Positions 43,041-52,422 of a DNA stretch of 64,000 bases are shown one piece after another. This DNA comes from an uncultured Sporosarcina sp. (GTDB lineage: Bacteria; Bacillota; Bacilli; Bacillales_A; Planococcaceae), in NCBI GenBank assembly GCA_947644645.1, contig CANSAF010000007.1, forward strand, positions 1-64,000, in the 5' to 3' direction. Positions within the stretch are counted from its first letter, which is position 1. Each line of letters begins with the position of its first letter. The translations under genes and the position numbers were made by a program. A model generated the notes under the pieces. The model worked only from the letters and a program-made list of their open reading frames with translations. It was not told the origin of the DNA and made no database searches.

Positions 43041-44849
43041 TTACATAACACGATTTCGCCCATTTTCTTTCGCTTGATATAACTGTTTATCCGCGGCATT
43101 GATCAGTTCAATTTCTGTTCGGTAAGTTGTCCGATCTGTCATTGTCGCAACGCCTATGCTATATGTAAGTATGCCAGTCTTTCCCATAGGATGATCGAAT
43201 TTGGCATCTTCTACAGCTTTTCGTACCCGTTCAGCAATATCGAAAGCCTCTTCGTATGGAGTATTCGGCAGAACGATCGAAAACTCTTCTCCCCCGTATC
43301 TCGCAAAGAAAGCCTCTGGTCGCAATTGTTTTCGAATGACTTTAGAAACTTCCTGTAATAACCAATCGCCTTTAGTATGCCCAAAATAATCATTGTATTT
43401 TTTGAACTCGTCGATATCAAGCATCAATATAGCCAAGTTCTGATTTTGTTGAAGAGCATTTCTAAAAACTTTATCCATATAGTCATTAAAGCTTCTTCGA
43501 TTAGGAATCCCCGTTAAACTGTCTATCGTGGCTTGCTCTTTTAATAACTTATTTGCGTTTTCTAATTCTGAAGTTCGATGATGCACTTGTTCATCCAAAG
43601 AAGCATTTAATGCTAATAATTCCTCCGTTAAATGCTCTCGACTTCTTGTCATATATGCAAAATCTCTACTCATTTGTACCATATGCAACATCACGTAAAG
43701 CCCTGTCGCAGGTAACATTAATGTGTAAAACTGATACCATCCATTCCCGATTGCAAAATCATTAAAAAATGCAATGAAAATTAAAACAATGGCATAACTA
43801 TTTACTTTAGCTTTGCTATTATGATTCCGAACACCTTTATAAGTTATATAAATAAAATAAATAAGGGTCGGAATTGTTAAATAAAAAACTTTAAAAAAGA
43901 GTGTTTGAAAAAAGATTGGCTGTGTAGTCAAAGTAATGATGATTAAAGCAAAATGAACAACTGTTAAAAATAAAACGACTTTCTTTGAAAATTCTTCCTT
44001 ATGCCATTGCCACATTAAAAGAACAAAAATCCATGAGCCTAGTTCAGTTAAAATATACTCTAACCGCGTACCTCAAACCCATGAAATGTTTGGAAAAAAC
44101 AATGTATAGTAAAATGGATCCGCAAAAAGAACCCGACTTGCAATGACGATACAAAATGAGCCAAACACTAGAAATGTTAGTTCACTTTTACGAAATGAAA
44201 CGAATGACAGTGTAAATGTGCCCATAATGAACAGACCACTTGTTACAAAAAAGTCTAGATGCATTTTATTGTTAAAATTTCTCGTAACAGTTGTCGCTTC
44301 ACCAAAGTAGATTGAATTTTCAAGTCCACCTCGTATATGCGCGAAGCTAGAAGACTGAATGACTAATTCAATTTCATTTGACGCCGCAAAAAAATAGCCT
44401 ATCTTTGGTGCCATTTCAGAACGATGCGTCGATGAGTCAGTCCCAACGGCCCCATTTTCCATAATCGCTACTTGATCCACGTATAGCGTATATGCACTGT
44501 ATTGATAAGGCATATAGATTGCTAACGCTTTGCCTATAAAATGATCCGGTATTTTAATCGTTGTTATATAAGTACCGTAAGTATTTTTTGTACCAACTTG
44601 CGTCTCAAAAGAACTTAGCAAATGAACGACTTTGCCTCTTCTTGCTTCCTTCGATGTAAATAATTCATCCTCAAAAAAGAGCCATTCACCATCTAGTTTT
44701 GTGTAAAATCTTTGATATTCTTTTGCACTAAAGTCAAAGTCTGTTTTCTCTTCTATTTCCACCCCAAAAACAGGCGAAAAAGAATGTAAGGAAAGCACAA
44801 AAAAGAGTAACATCAACATCAGAAATTTCCCTTGAATTAACTTCTCCAT
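43041..44849 (-). pseudogene. 7TMR-DISM diguanylate cyclase gene split by an in-frame TGA
   Basis: The upstream part (44849-44073) encodes a signal peptide, a 7TMR-DISMED2-like outer domain (GEWLFFEDELF, TYGTYITTIKIPDHFIGKALAIYMP) and the first membrane helices, ending ISWV-TGA. Reading on in the same frame gives GTRLEYILTELGSWIFVLL and then MWQWHKEEF. The remaining helices, a coiled coil and a GGDEF domain (DSLTGIPNRRSF, ARYGGEEFSIVLP) follow to 43041. One stop at 44075-44073 thus breaks an otherwise intact sensor cyclase. The downstream part could still be made from ATG 44015 as a membrane GGDEF protein lacking its sensor. Confidence 0.85.
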
Positions 44850-44988
44850 TCACTCACCGCCCGTATACTGGTGTGAAAACTTTGTCGATTTTTGACGAAT
44901 AAATAATTGATTATTGAGAATATTATACGTCATCTCTTGCTTTTTGACTACTATGGAGCTAATTCTAGTCACTCAATCCACAAACTAA

Positions 44989-45034
44989 AAAAACTTGTGC
45001 AGGACATCTTTGCGAAGTCCATGCACAAGTTTTT
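44989..45034 (-). terminator. Terminator of the BCCT gene
   Basis: AAAACTTGTGC / GCACAAGTTTTT arms with inner GGAC/GTCC, with a T-run on minus directly after the stop. Confidence 0.85.
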
Positions 45035-45035
45035 A

Positions 45036-46634
45036 TTATTTTTCACCATGACGTTTTTTCTGTTGTTTTAAAATCTTTTCTTCACGACGACTAATATGAA
45101 TAAGCGGTGAATCATAATCTTTCGACGCTAAAATATCTTCATTTGAAGCCTTCATAAACGACCAAGCGAGTAAGAACATAATAAAGATTACCGGGAATCC
45201 GGCGACAATACTCGCGGTTTGCAATGTTTCAAGTCCACCAATAAACATTAAAACAAGTGGCAATAACGTAAGCGTAAATGCCCAGAAAAGTCGGTTCCAT
45301 TTTAACGGTTCAGAGTCTACACGTTTTTGAACAACGGCTGCCAAAATAAATGAAGCCGAGTCAAATGTTGTCGATAAGAAAATAATCGCTAAAATTGTAA
45401 ATAACGGGACGATCAGCTTCGCCATTGGCAATTGATGTAAAATCGCAATAATTGTCGCTGGTGCACCTGCTTCATTCATATAGCCCATTACATCAAATGA
45501 ACCTGTAAGTTGTAAATACAATCCAAAGTTACCAAGAATTCCAAAGAATAATAAACAACCTACTGTTCCGTAAATCATCGTTCCAAGGATCATCTCTTGA
45601 ATTGTTCGTCCACGAGAAATACGTGCGACGAATAAACCAACGAACGGTGCGTAAACAACCCACCATGCCCAGTAAAAGATTGTCCAAGTTTGCGGGAAAT
45701 TCGTTTTTGAAAATCCTTCAATATTTCCAAATGGTTCTAACCAAGTTGCCATTTTAAAGAAGTTGTCCAAAATAATCCCGATACTTGTAAATGTCGTATT
45801 ACTAATGAACAATGTCGGTCCTGTAATGAAAACGAATGCCAAAATAAAAATCGCTAATCCTAAATTGACATCACTTAAAATTTTAATCCCTTTTTTAAGA
45901 CCAAAATATGCACTTGTTGCAAAAATAGCTGTACATAACATCATAATTGCGGCTTGCATACCGAGTGTTGCTTCAATACCTGTAATGTCTTCAACGCCTG
46001 CTGCAATCATCGGTGTACCGAGTGCAAGTGTCGTACCAGCACCACCCATTAACCCAAACATAAACAAGACGTCAATAATGACACCAATTGGCGTGTCTAC
46101 CCATTTTCCTAAAACAGGTCTACATGCTTCACTAATTTTTAAAACGGGTTTTTTTCGAACATAATAAAAATAAGCAATTGGTAGCGCTGGCAATGTATAA
46201 ATTGCCCATGCCATCGGTCCCCAGTGGAAAATACCATAAGCTGTTGACCATGAAACCGCTTCCGGTGATCCTGGTTCAAGCCCGAATGGTGGTCCTTGGT
46301 AATAATAAGCCCATTCAATCATACCCCAGTAAAGAATACTTGAACCAATTCCAGCAGAGAACATCATCGCTGCCCAAGAAAAAGTCCCGAACTCCTTACC
46401 TTCTCCTTTTTTACCAAGTTTTACTTTTCCGTTTTTACTAAATGCAACATACATTAAAAAGATAAATGCTGCGAGTCCAACAAATAAGTAAAGTACGCCG
46501 AATGTTTCGGTCATAAACTCATTTGCCATATTTACAACTACCGCGCCTGCTTCTGGAAATAGTACAAGTGGAATCGATACCGCAAGTACTAATATTAGTG
46601 CCCCTATAAAAGTGGGCCAATCAATAATTTTCAT
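45036..46634 (-). CDS. BCCT-family betaine/choline/carnitine transporter
   Basis: This 532-residue carrier has twelve membrane helices and the BCCT marks GIGSSILYWGMIEWAYYYQGPP, TWTIFYWAWWVVYAPFVGLFVARISRGRT and LFFGILGNFGLYLQ. The helix that carries GMGIGI in sodium-driven BetP-type members reads GLMGGAGTTLALGTP here. This is closer to sodium-independent CaiT-like antiporters or a divergent uptake system. A charged C-terminal tail (SRREEKILKQQKKRHGEK) may sense osmotic state. It could feed choline or betaine to the gbs pathway 20 kb away. Confidence 0.9.
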   Translation of the reverse strand: MKIIDWPTFIGALILVLAVSIPLVLFPEAGAVVVNMANEFMTETFGVLYLFVGLAAFIFLMYVAFSKNGKVKLGKKGEGKEFGTFSWAAMMFSAGIGSSILYWGMIEWAYYYQGPPFGLEPGSPEAVSWSTAYGIFHWGPMAWAIYTLPALPIAYFYYVRKKPVLKISEACRPVLGKWVDTPIGVIIDVLFMFGLMGGAGTTLALGTPMIAAGVEDITGIEATLGMQAAIMMLCTAIFATSAYFGLKKGIKILSDVNLGLAIFILAFVFITGPTLFISNTTFTSIGIILDNFFKMATWLEPFGNIEGFSKTNFPQTWTIFYWAWWVVYAPFVGLFVARISRGRTIQEMILGTMIYGTVGCLLFFGILGNFGLYLQLTGSFDVMGYMNEAGAPATIIAILHQLPMAKLIVPLFTILAIIFLSTTFDSASFILAAVVQKRVDSEPLKWNRLFWAFTLTLLPLVLMFIGGLETLQTASIVAGFPVIFIMFLLAWSFMKASNEDILASKDYDSPLIHISRREEKILKQQKKRHGEK

Positions 46635-47085
46635 CGTACAAATCCTTTCGCTTGTATTTTGTCTAATTAAGAATACAGATCAAAAGAGATTTTTCAGTGA
46701 GTAAAGTAGATAAGATTAATTTCTCTATAACTTGTCAGTCATATTCAAGATTTTTGAGGCATCAAATGTAGATGAAGATGATTAAAACGCTTTATTTCGG
46801 CTTAAAATTTTAGGATGTTTTGGAATAGAGGATGTTGACTTCCTATACTTTTTAAAAATCGTTACTTAATTTTTCACTTCAAAATAATTGGCGATTCTCT
46901 TTGCTTCTTAATTCGTTCTTCACCTTTCACACTACATTCGTAAGTTCATAAGACAAGAATCCGATTTAAAAAACTTTAAGCATAAATTCAGTGTAACGAA
47001 ATTTGCGCAATTTTTCTACCTACAAGAAAATAAAACGTCACTTCTAAACATTCCTGATAAACAGAATAATAAAACTAGTTAAACG
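46635..47085. other. Intergenic region with no recognised feature
   Basis: Beyond the BCCT ribosome site (GAAAGG, about 46640-46650), 450 AT-rich bases hold no ORF of note, no clear hairpin and no repeat seen elsewhere in the window. A BCCT promoter must lie here but I cannot place it with confidence. Confidence 0.5.
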
Positions 47086-47134
47086 AAAAAAATCCCTGCG
47101 CGACGAATATTCTTTTTCGCGCACAGGGATTTTC
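47086..47134 (-). terminator. Terminator of the Bce-like transporter operon
   Basis: AAAATCCCTG-GCGCG and CG-CGCGCAGGGATTTTTT arms precede a long T-run on minus, directly after the YxeA-like gene. Confidence 0.85.
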
Positions 47135-47485
47135 TTAAAATTGAACTGCGCTTGGCAGTTCATTTACTTGCACTTCGTCATAAGACGTCACGGCATTTCC
47201 ATTTTTCAAATACAGTTTTAAAAATGCGCCTTCTCGCAATTCTTTAGCTGCTTCAAATTCTACTTCTACAGGAGTTCCTTCCTCATCATACGCCGTTCCT
47301 GTGTATACATATCGATTCATCACTTCACCAGAGTCCAATTTCGTTTCATTAATTGTTTCATACGTCTCTATTTTATAAAACACTGTTTCTTTGCCAAATC
47401 GATTAAAATCGACACTTAATAATACAGCTACTGCAATGGCTACTAACAAGAAGCCGATCCCTATAATCGCGAATCCTTTTTTCAT
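47135..47485 (-). CDS. YxeA-family small membrane-anchored protein
   Basis: This 116-residue protein has an N-terminal hydrophobic segment (about 5-25) and an outer beta-rich part (YETINETKLDSGEVMNRYVYTGTAYDEEGTPVEVEF, LKLYLKNGNAVTSYDEV) matching the YxeA family. In B. subtilis yxeA lies beside the yxdLM peptide-sensing ABC transporter, the same arrangement as here. Its role is not known. GGAGG lies seven bases before the ATG, and it follows the permease by 18 bases. Confidence 0.75.
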   Translation of the reverse strand: MKKGFAIIGIGFLLVAIAVAVLLSVDFNRFGKETVFYKIETYETINETKLDSGEVMNRYVYTGTAYDEEGTPVEVEFEAAKELREGAFLKLYLKNGNAVTSYDEVQVNELPSAVQF

Positions 47486-47503
47486 TTTAAGTCCTCCAAA
47501 TTA

Positions 47504-49348
47504 TTATTTTTCATTCATAATCATTTTCATCACACGGTTTACCGTGACAATATAGTAGACTGCGTAAATCAATGTATAAGCCGCCATCCAAATCATGACT
47601 GGTACGACAAAGTCCATCATAAACAAACGAGATGCTGCCATTAAAGCTACGCTACTATGCACAATTCCTAATAATAATGGCACTGCAAAAATAACGCCGA
47701 TTTGACTTTGAATGGTTCTTTTTATATCTTTCATTGAAACGCCCATTTTTCGTAGCACAACGTATTTCGATTTATCTTCTTCAACTTCCGTTAACATCTT
47801 AAAGAATATAATACTTCCTGTTGCAACGAGAAAGACTAAGCCAAGAAAACTTCCCACAAATAATAAGGCACCAGATGATTCGATTGCACGTTGATATTCC
47901 ATCGGTGCACTTGAAAAACTTTCCGTTTTGCTAGCCAATTCTTCTGAAAGTGCAAGTTGCTTCTTACTATTTTCCATTTCAACAGCTTGAATCGTTTTTT
48001 CTTCCAGTGCTAATTCTTCATAAAGATGATCTGGAACAACGACTGCAACGCCACCAACTGTCGCGATATTCCAAAATGCTCTGTCATATAATTTCGCAAC
48101 TGTGTATTCATTGTCATCAATCGTCATCACTTCTTTTTTGGATGACCATCTTTCATCATAAAAAGCATCAACGACATAAATCTCTTCTTCTTTTAATGCA
48201 TCTGTATTTTGCTCCTCAAATCGAGTCAATAATTGAGTGAAATCTTGTTCTTTCAGTAAGGCATACTCCATTTCATAGCCCTCCTCCAAGATCCGAACAT
48301 ATTTTACTGGAAACGAACTTTCTGAAATAATGTCATCACTTTCAATTTCCACGGCTTGACCTTCCCACATAAATGTATAAGGTGTGTATTCGTCAATCGA
48401 CTGATCGATATTATAATAAAGCCCAAATACTGCGCCGCCTGCTGTAATTGTCGTTGCACTCATCACCGCAATCGTCGTTAACGTTTTCGCATTGCCACGA
48501 ATTCGATACAACAACTGTGATGCCGTCATCATTCGTAAACCTTTCCATGCCCACTTCGGACGATTTTTTAAAGCGAGTAATACATAAATGAGCACACTAT
48601 GGAATAATAAATATGAACCGACAATCGTTAAAGCAATAATGACTAGTGGTGTTGCGAGTCCTAACTTTTGCCACACAACAGACGTCAATAAATCTTCTAA
48701 AGCGAAATAATAAGCTAAACTAAGCGCGATTATTCCGCCAAGTGCTGCAAGGATTTTTGCTTTCGGTTGTGCTTCTCCTGTTTTATCTGCCTGGAATAAT
48801 TCAATTAATTTAAAACGATAAATCACGCGATAACCGAGCGTTGACGTACCAAGGAAAATCACAAAAAATACTAAACATGTATGAAGTAATGCCTTCAAAG
48901 AAAACGGCAATCCTGTCACAACTTCAATCCCCATCAACTTCAATAAAATGGATAATAATCCATTCGATAAAGCAAGACCGAGTACGACACCAATTACTAG
49001 TGAAAATAGGCCGATGACCATATTTTCAAAGAATAATAATAAACCGATTGATTTTTTACGCACACCTAATAAAGAATAGAGCGCAACTTCCTTTTTCCTT
49101 TTCTTCATAAAGAATGAATTAGAATACAATATAAAAATCGCAACAAAAATCATTAACACAAAAGCCGATCCACTCATCACACCGCTAATTTTCTTCGATG
49201 TTTCCGCCATACCTTCAATATCTCCACTATATTTTAGTGTCGCAAAAGTAAAGTAGATTAAAATCGAAAATACAGTAGAACCAATATATAAAGAATACGT
49301 TTTTAAATTACGTCGAATATTTTTTAATGCTAACTCAAATAACGTCAT
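47504..49348 (-). CDS. BceB/YxdM-type FtsX-domain ABC permease
   Basis: This 614-residue permease starts FELALKNIRRNLKTYSLYIGS, the usual BceB opening. It has ten predicted helices in the 4-4-2 pattern of the family, with a large extracellular domain of about 190 residues (about 310-500) between the second FtsX core and the last helices. These transporters detoxify and sense cell-wall-active peptides such as bacitracin or cationic peptides. It overlaps its ATPase gene by 14 bases. The length is slightly below the usual 620-660. Confidence 0.88.
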   Translation of the reverse strand: MTLFELALKNIRRNLKTYSLYIGSTVFSILIYFTFATLKYSGDIEGMAETSKKISGVMSGSAFVLMIFVAIFILYSNSFFMKKRKKEVALYSLLGVRKKSIGLLLFFENMVIGLFSLVIGVVLGLALSNGLLSILLKLMGIEVVTGLPFSLKALLHTCLVFFVIFLGTSTLGYRVIYRFKLIELFQADKTGEAQPKAKILAALGGIIALSLAYYFALEDLLTSVVWQKLGLATPLVIIALTIVGSYLLFHSVLIYVLLALKNRPKWAWKGLRMMTASQLLYRIRGNAKTLTTIAVMSATTITAGGAVFGLYYNIDQSIDEYTPYTFMWEGQAVEIESDDIISESSFPVKYVRILEEGYEMEYALLKEQDFTQLLTRFEEQNTDALKEEEIYVVDAFYDERWSSKKEVMTIDDNEYTVAKLYDRAFWNIATVGGVAVVVPDHLYEELALEEKTIQAVEMENSKKQLALSEELASKTESFSSAPMEYQRAIESSGALLFVGSFLGLVFLVATGSIIFFKMLTEVEEDKSKYVVLRKMGVSMKDIKRTIQSQIGVIFAVPLLLGIVHSSVALMAASRLFMMDFVVPVMIWMAAYTLIYAVYYIVTVNRVMKMIMNEK

Positions 49349-50102
49349 TCACTTCACCGCCCATTTGTCCCAACTCATCTAAAATCATTTTGAAGAACTG
49401 ATCTCTTGTATCATTTCCGCGATGAATTTCTTTTGACAACTGTCCATCTTTAATAAATAAAATTCGACGACAAAAACTAGCCGCATATGCATCATGTGTC
49501 ACCATCATAATTGTCGTTTCATCTACTTCATTGAGCGATGCCATACTTTCCAGTAAATCTGTCGCTGATTTTGAATCGAGTGCACCTGTTGGCTCATCTG
49601 CAAAAATCATTTTAGGATTTGTAATGAGCGCTCGGCTCGCCGCCGTCCGTTGCTTCTGTCCACCTGATATTTGATAAGGGAATTTATCGAGTAAATCTGA
49701 AATCCCAAAAGTCTTCGCAATCTTTTCGACTCTTTCTTTTATTTCAGCCGGTTTCTTTTTCGCAATCGCAAGTGGCAATAAAATATTTTCTCGAACCGTC
49801 AATGAGTCCAGTAAATTATAATCTTGGAAAATGAAGCCAAGATGATCACGACGAAAATCTGCCAATTGCTCTTCTTTCATCGTCGCAATATTATCCGAAC
49901 CAATCAAAATATTTCCTGAAGTTGGTGTATCAATTGTTGCCAGTACATTCAGTAATGTCGATTTCCCAGCACCTGAAGGTCCCATAATACCAACAAACTC
50001 ACCGTTTTCTATCGTAAATGATATATTTTCCAATGCTTTAAATTCATTCGAACCTTTTCCGTACGTTTTTTCTATATTTTCAACAATCACTAATGATTCC
50101 AT
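49335..50102 (-). CDS. BceA/YxdL-type ABC ATPase
   Basis: This 255-residue ATPase has Walker A GPSGAGKST, Q-loop FIFQDYNLLDSLTVRENILLP, signature ISGGQKQRTAASRAL, Walker B MIFADEPTGALDS and the H-loop THD. It is of the MacB/LolD/BceA group that partners FtsX permeases. ATG at 50102 follows GAGGGG, and the eleven-residue extension upstream is rejected. It is first in the ATPase-permease-YxeA operon and divergent from a two-component system. Confidence 0.92.
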   Translation of the reverse strand: MESLVIVENIEKTYGKGSNEFKALENISFTIENGEFVGIMGPSGAGKSTLLNVLATIDTPTSGNILIGSDNIATMKEEQLADFRRDHLGFIFQDYNLLDSLTVRENILLPLAIAKKKPAEIKERVEKIAKTFGISDLLDKFPYQISGGQKQRTAASRALITNPKMIFADEPTGALDSKSATDLLESMASLNEVDETTIMMVTHDAYAASFCRRILFIKDGQLSKEIHRGNDTRDQFFKMILDELGQMGGEVNDVI

Positions 50103-50141
50103 TTGTTTCGCCCCTCTTTCGTATATCTTTATCATACAGAG

Positions 50142-50161
50142 GCGAACTTAAACAAACTTAA
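50142..50161 (-). promoter_or_regulatory. Candidate response-regulator binding site
   Basis: On minus TTAAGTTTGT-TTAAGTTCGC is a ten-base-period direct repeat 40 bases upstream of the ATPase ATG. This is the usual site shape for OmpR-family regulators activating Bce-type transporters. Confidence 0.5.
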
Positions 50162-50255
50162 CACCTACCTTACAAAATCCTTAAATGATACGTTATCTGC
50201 AGAAACCAAAGTAGTTGTATTATAATGAAGTGAAAGTAGAAAGGATGATGTAAGG

Positions 50256-50957
50256 ATGAATGAACCACGTATTTTAATCGTAGACGATGAAAGTGATTTA
50301 AGACTTTTAATGACAACAGCCTTATCAAAAGAGGGCTTTACACATATTGCCACAGCAGGCACAATCCAAGAAGGCTGGGAACAATTTAACAGTTTCTCAC
50401 CCGATTTAATTTTATTAGACATTATGCTTCCTGATGGTGAAGGTTATGATTTATGTAGAAAAATTCGTGAAGTATCGCATATCCCCATTTTATTTTTATC
50501 CGCTAAATCAGATGAATCGGATAAAATTGTTGGGTTGGCGATTGGTGGCGATGATTATATTACAAAACCATTTAGCCCGAAAGAAGTTGCTTTTCGCGTG
50601 AAGGCGCAATTGAGACGTGCCGGTTATTCGGAAAGTCAAGAACAAACAGAAAAAGTGCTGGCGGTAGGTCCTTTCACAATCGACCATTCGAAAACTGTTG
50701 TCACGAAAAACGGCGTTGCACTCGAATTAACCGCAAAAGAAATTGGTTTAATGGCTTCTTTTTTACAACATCCTAATCAAATTTTAAGCAAAGAAACCTT
50801 ATTTGAACGTGTGTGGGGAGAAGACTTTTTCGGTGCTGATAATACATTGATGGTACACATTCGAAGACTGCGTGAAAAAATCGAAGACAATCCATCGAAG
50901 CCTATTTTCATTACTACAGTGAAAGGGCTCGGTTATAAATTTTCCGATAAAGGGTAA
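50256..50957 (+). CDS. OmpR-family response regulator
   Basis: This 233-residue regulator has a receiver domain with acidic DDE at 10-12, the phospho-acceptor Asp in LILLDIMLP (about 54) and Lys in ITKPFSP. A winged-helix DNA-binding domain (ELTAKEIGLMASFLQHPNQILSKETLFERVWG, NTLMVHIRRLREKIE, TVKGLGYKF) follows. It is divergent from the Bce-like transporter genes and four bases ahead of its kinase, so it probably activates them. AAAGGATG precedes the ATG. Confidence 0.93.
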   Translation: MNEPRILIVDDESDLRLLMTTALSKEGFTHIATAGTIQEGWEQFNSFSPDLILLDIMLPDGEGYDLCRKIREVSHIPILFLSAKSDESDKIVGLAIGGDDYITKPFSPKEVAFRVKAQLRRAGYSESQEQTEKVLAVGPFTIDHSKTVVTKNGVALELTAKEIGLMASFLQHPNQILSKETLFERVWGEDFFGADNTLMVHIRRLREKIEDNPSKPIFITTVKGLGYKFSDKG

Positions 50958-50961
50958 AAAA

Positions 50962-52353
50962 ATGCGTTGGAAATTAACTTTACGATATGTATTTTCTGTA
51001 CTCGTCATTGTTTCCATTGTCATTGTCATTAACCTAGTTATTTTAATAGGCTTAGTCGTTTGGCAGCAACAAAATAATAATAAAGATTTATCGGCAAATG
51101 ACGGGGAGACTTTCACACGTGAATTCTCCAAATATTTATCCATCGAAAATGAACAACCAGTCGTTTCAGATGAAGGGAAACAAGCATTACAACAATTAAA
51201 CGGATCCATTCAGTTTTTAGATGATGAAGGCTTTGTGATTGACAGTTTATATACCGATGAAAATACACCGACACATTATACACCCCTAGAACTCATTCAT
51301 CTTTATAAATATTTAGATGAGACGAAAACGACTTATTATATTAGTGAATTTGATCGTTATAGTTATTTAATTGGCATGCGTGATGCGGATGAAGAGCGGA
51401 TTGTTTTCATGTTTAATGGGCAAGCAATTTTTACTTATTTATCGAAAGCATTTTCGATTATTGTCATTGCTGATATCATCATTGCGATTTTGATTGGTTT
51501 ATTTTTCAGTTCCGTCATTACAAAACCAATCTCTTTAATGATTCATCGCATTAACCTATTAAGAGAACGTGATTTCCAGACGCCTTCTCTCAAAAGGACT
51601 GGCATTTTCAAATCCGTCTTTTCAAATTTGAATAATGTCTCAAAAACTTTAGAAGCACATGAAGCGGAAAGAACAAAACTTGAGAAAATTAGAGAAGAAT
51701 GGATTAGCAATGTCTCGCATGATTTAAAAACCCCACTCGCTTCAATTCAAGGGTTTTCGGAATTACTTAAAGACGAGGAGCTTGGGGCAGATGAAAGAAG
51801 CGAATATGCATCTATTGTTGAGAAAAAATCAATTTATATGAAAGAACTATTGGATGATTTTAATTTAACGATGAGGCTTCGTCATGACGAAATGCCACTT
51901 ACTTTTCAAAACACAAAAATCGAAAGTTTCGTCCGTGAAATCATTATCGATCTTTTAAATGAACAAACATCTGAGGAAAGAGATATTTCTTTCGAAAGTC
52001 AGACAGGAGATACGATGTGGCTTATTGACCATCATTTAATGAAAAGAGCCATTTTAAACTTCATTGATAATGCGATTTTTCACAATGAAAAAGATATCTC
52101 AATTCAAATTCATCTGACAGCCGATACATTGGTTATTGAAGACAATGGCAAAGGAATTTCTGAGGATGATCAAGAATATATTTTTGACCGCTATTACCGT
52201 GGTACAAACACAGAGTCAGAAACAAACGGAACCGGCTTAGGCATGGCTATTGCGCGTGATATTATTGAAGCACACGGCGGAACGGTCACATTACAAAGTA
52301 AGTTCGGTAAAGGCACAAAGATTTGTATTCAAATGCCATCTGAAGACATCTAA
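50962..52353 (+). CDS. Sensor histidine kinase with extracytoplasmic domain
   Basis: This 463-residue kinase has two membrane helices (about 9-34 and 160-185) flanking a roughly 125-residue outer domain. A HAMP linker, HisKA with the phospho-His in SNVSHDLKTPLASIQGF, and HATPase with NFIDNAIFHNE, EDNGKGI and GTGLGMAIARDIIEAHGG follow. Kinases that work with BceAB-type transporters normally lack an outer domain and let the transporter sense. This one has a sizeable one, so it may sense on its own. It forms an operon with the regulator. Confidence 0.92.
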   Translation: MRWKLTLRYVFSVLVIVSIVIVINLVILIGLVVWQQQNNNKDLSANDGETFTREFSKYLSIENEQPVVSDEGKQALQQLNGSIQFLDDEGFVIDSLYTDENTPTHYTPLELIHLYKYLDETKTTYYISEFDRYSYLIGMRDADEERIVFMFNGQAIFTYLSKAFSIIVIADIIIAILIGLFFSSVITKPISLMIHRINLLRERDFQTPSLKRTGIFKSVFSNLNNVSKTLEAHEAERTKLEKIREEWISNVSHDLKTPLASIQGFSELLKDEELGADERSEYASIVEKKSIYMKELLDDFNLTMRLRHDEMPLTFQNTKIESFVREIIIDLLNEQTSEERDISFESQTGDTMWLIDHHLMKRAILNFIDNAIFHNEKDISIQIHLTADTLVIEDNGKGISEDDQEYIFDRYYRGTNTESETNGTGLGMAIARDIIEAHGGTVTLQSKFGKGTKICIQMPSEDI

Positions 52354-52364
52354 TTTACTTTTAA

Positions 52365-52408
52365 AAAAGGTTGTCCAGAAAAGAAACAACAAATTTTCTG
52401 GACAACCC
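52365..52408. terminator. Bidirectional terminator between the kinase and YitT-family genes
   Basis: GGTTGTCCAGAAAA / TTTTCTGGACAACC is a perfect 14-base stem with A/T flanks on both sides. Confidence 0.85.
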
Positions 52409-52422
52409 TATCATTTTTGACT

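Noticed and set aside
44073..44075. TGA read as selenocysteine or otherwise recoded in the 7TMR-DISM-GGDEF gene
   Set aside because: No selenoprotein-type context, downstream hairpin or selenocysteine genes are visible, and the position is not a redox site. A nonsense change is simpler.
50165..50422. 85-codon minus-strand frame in the promoter region of the response regulator
   Set aside because: It is mostly antisense to the receiver domain and lacks a ribosome site.
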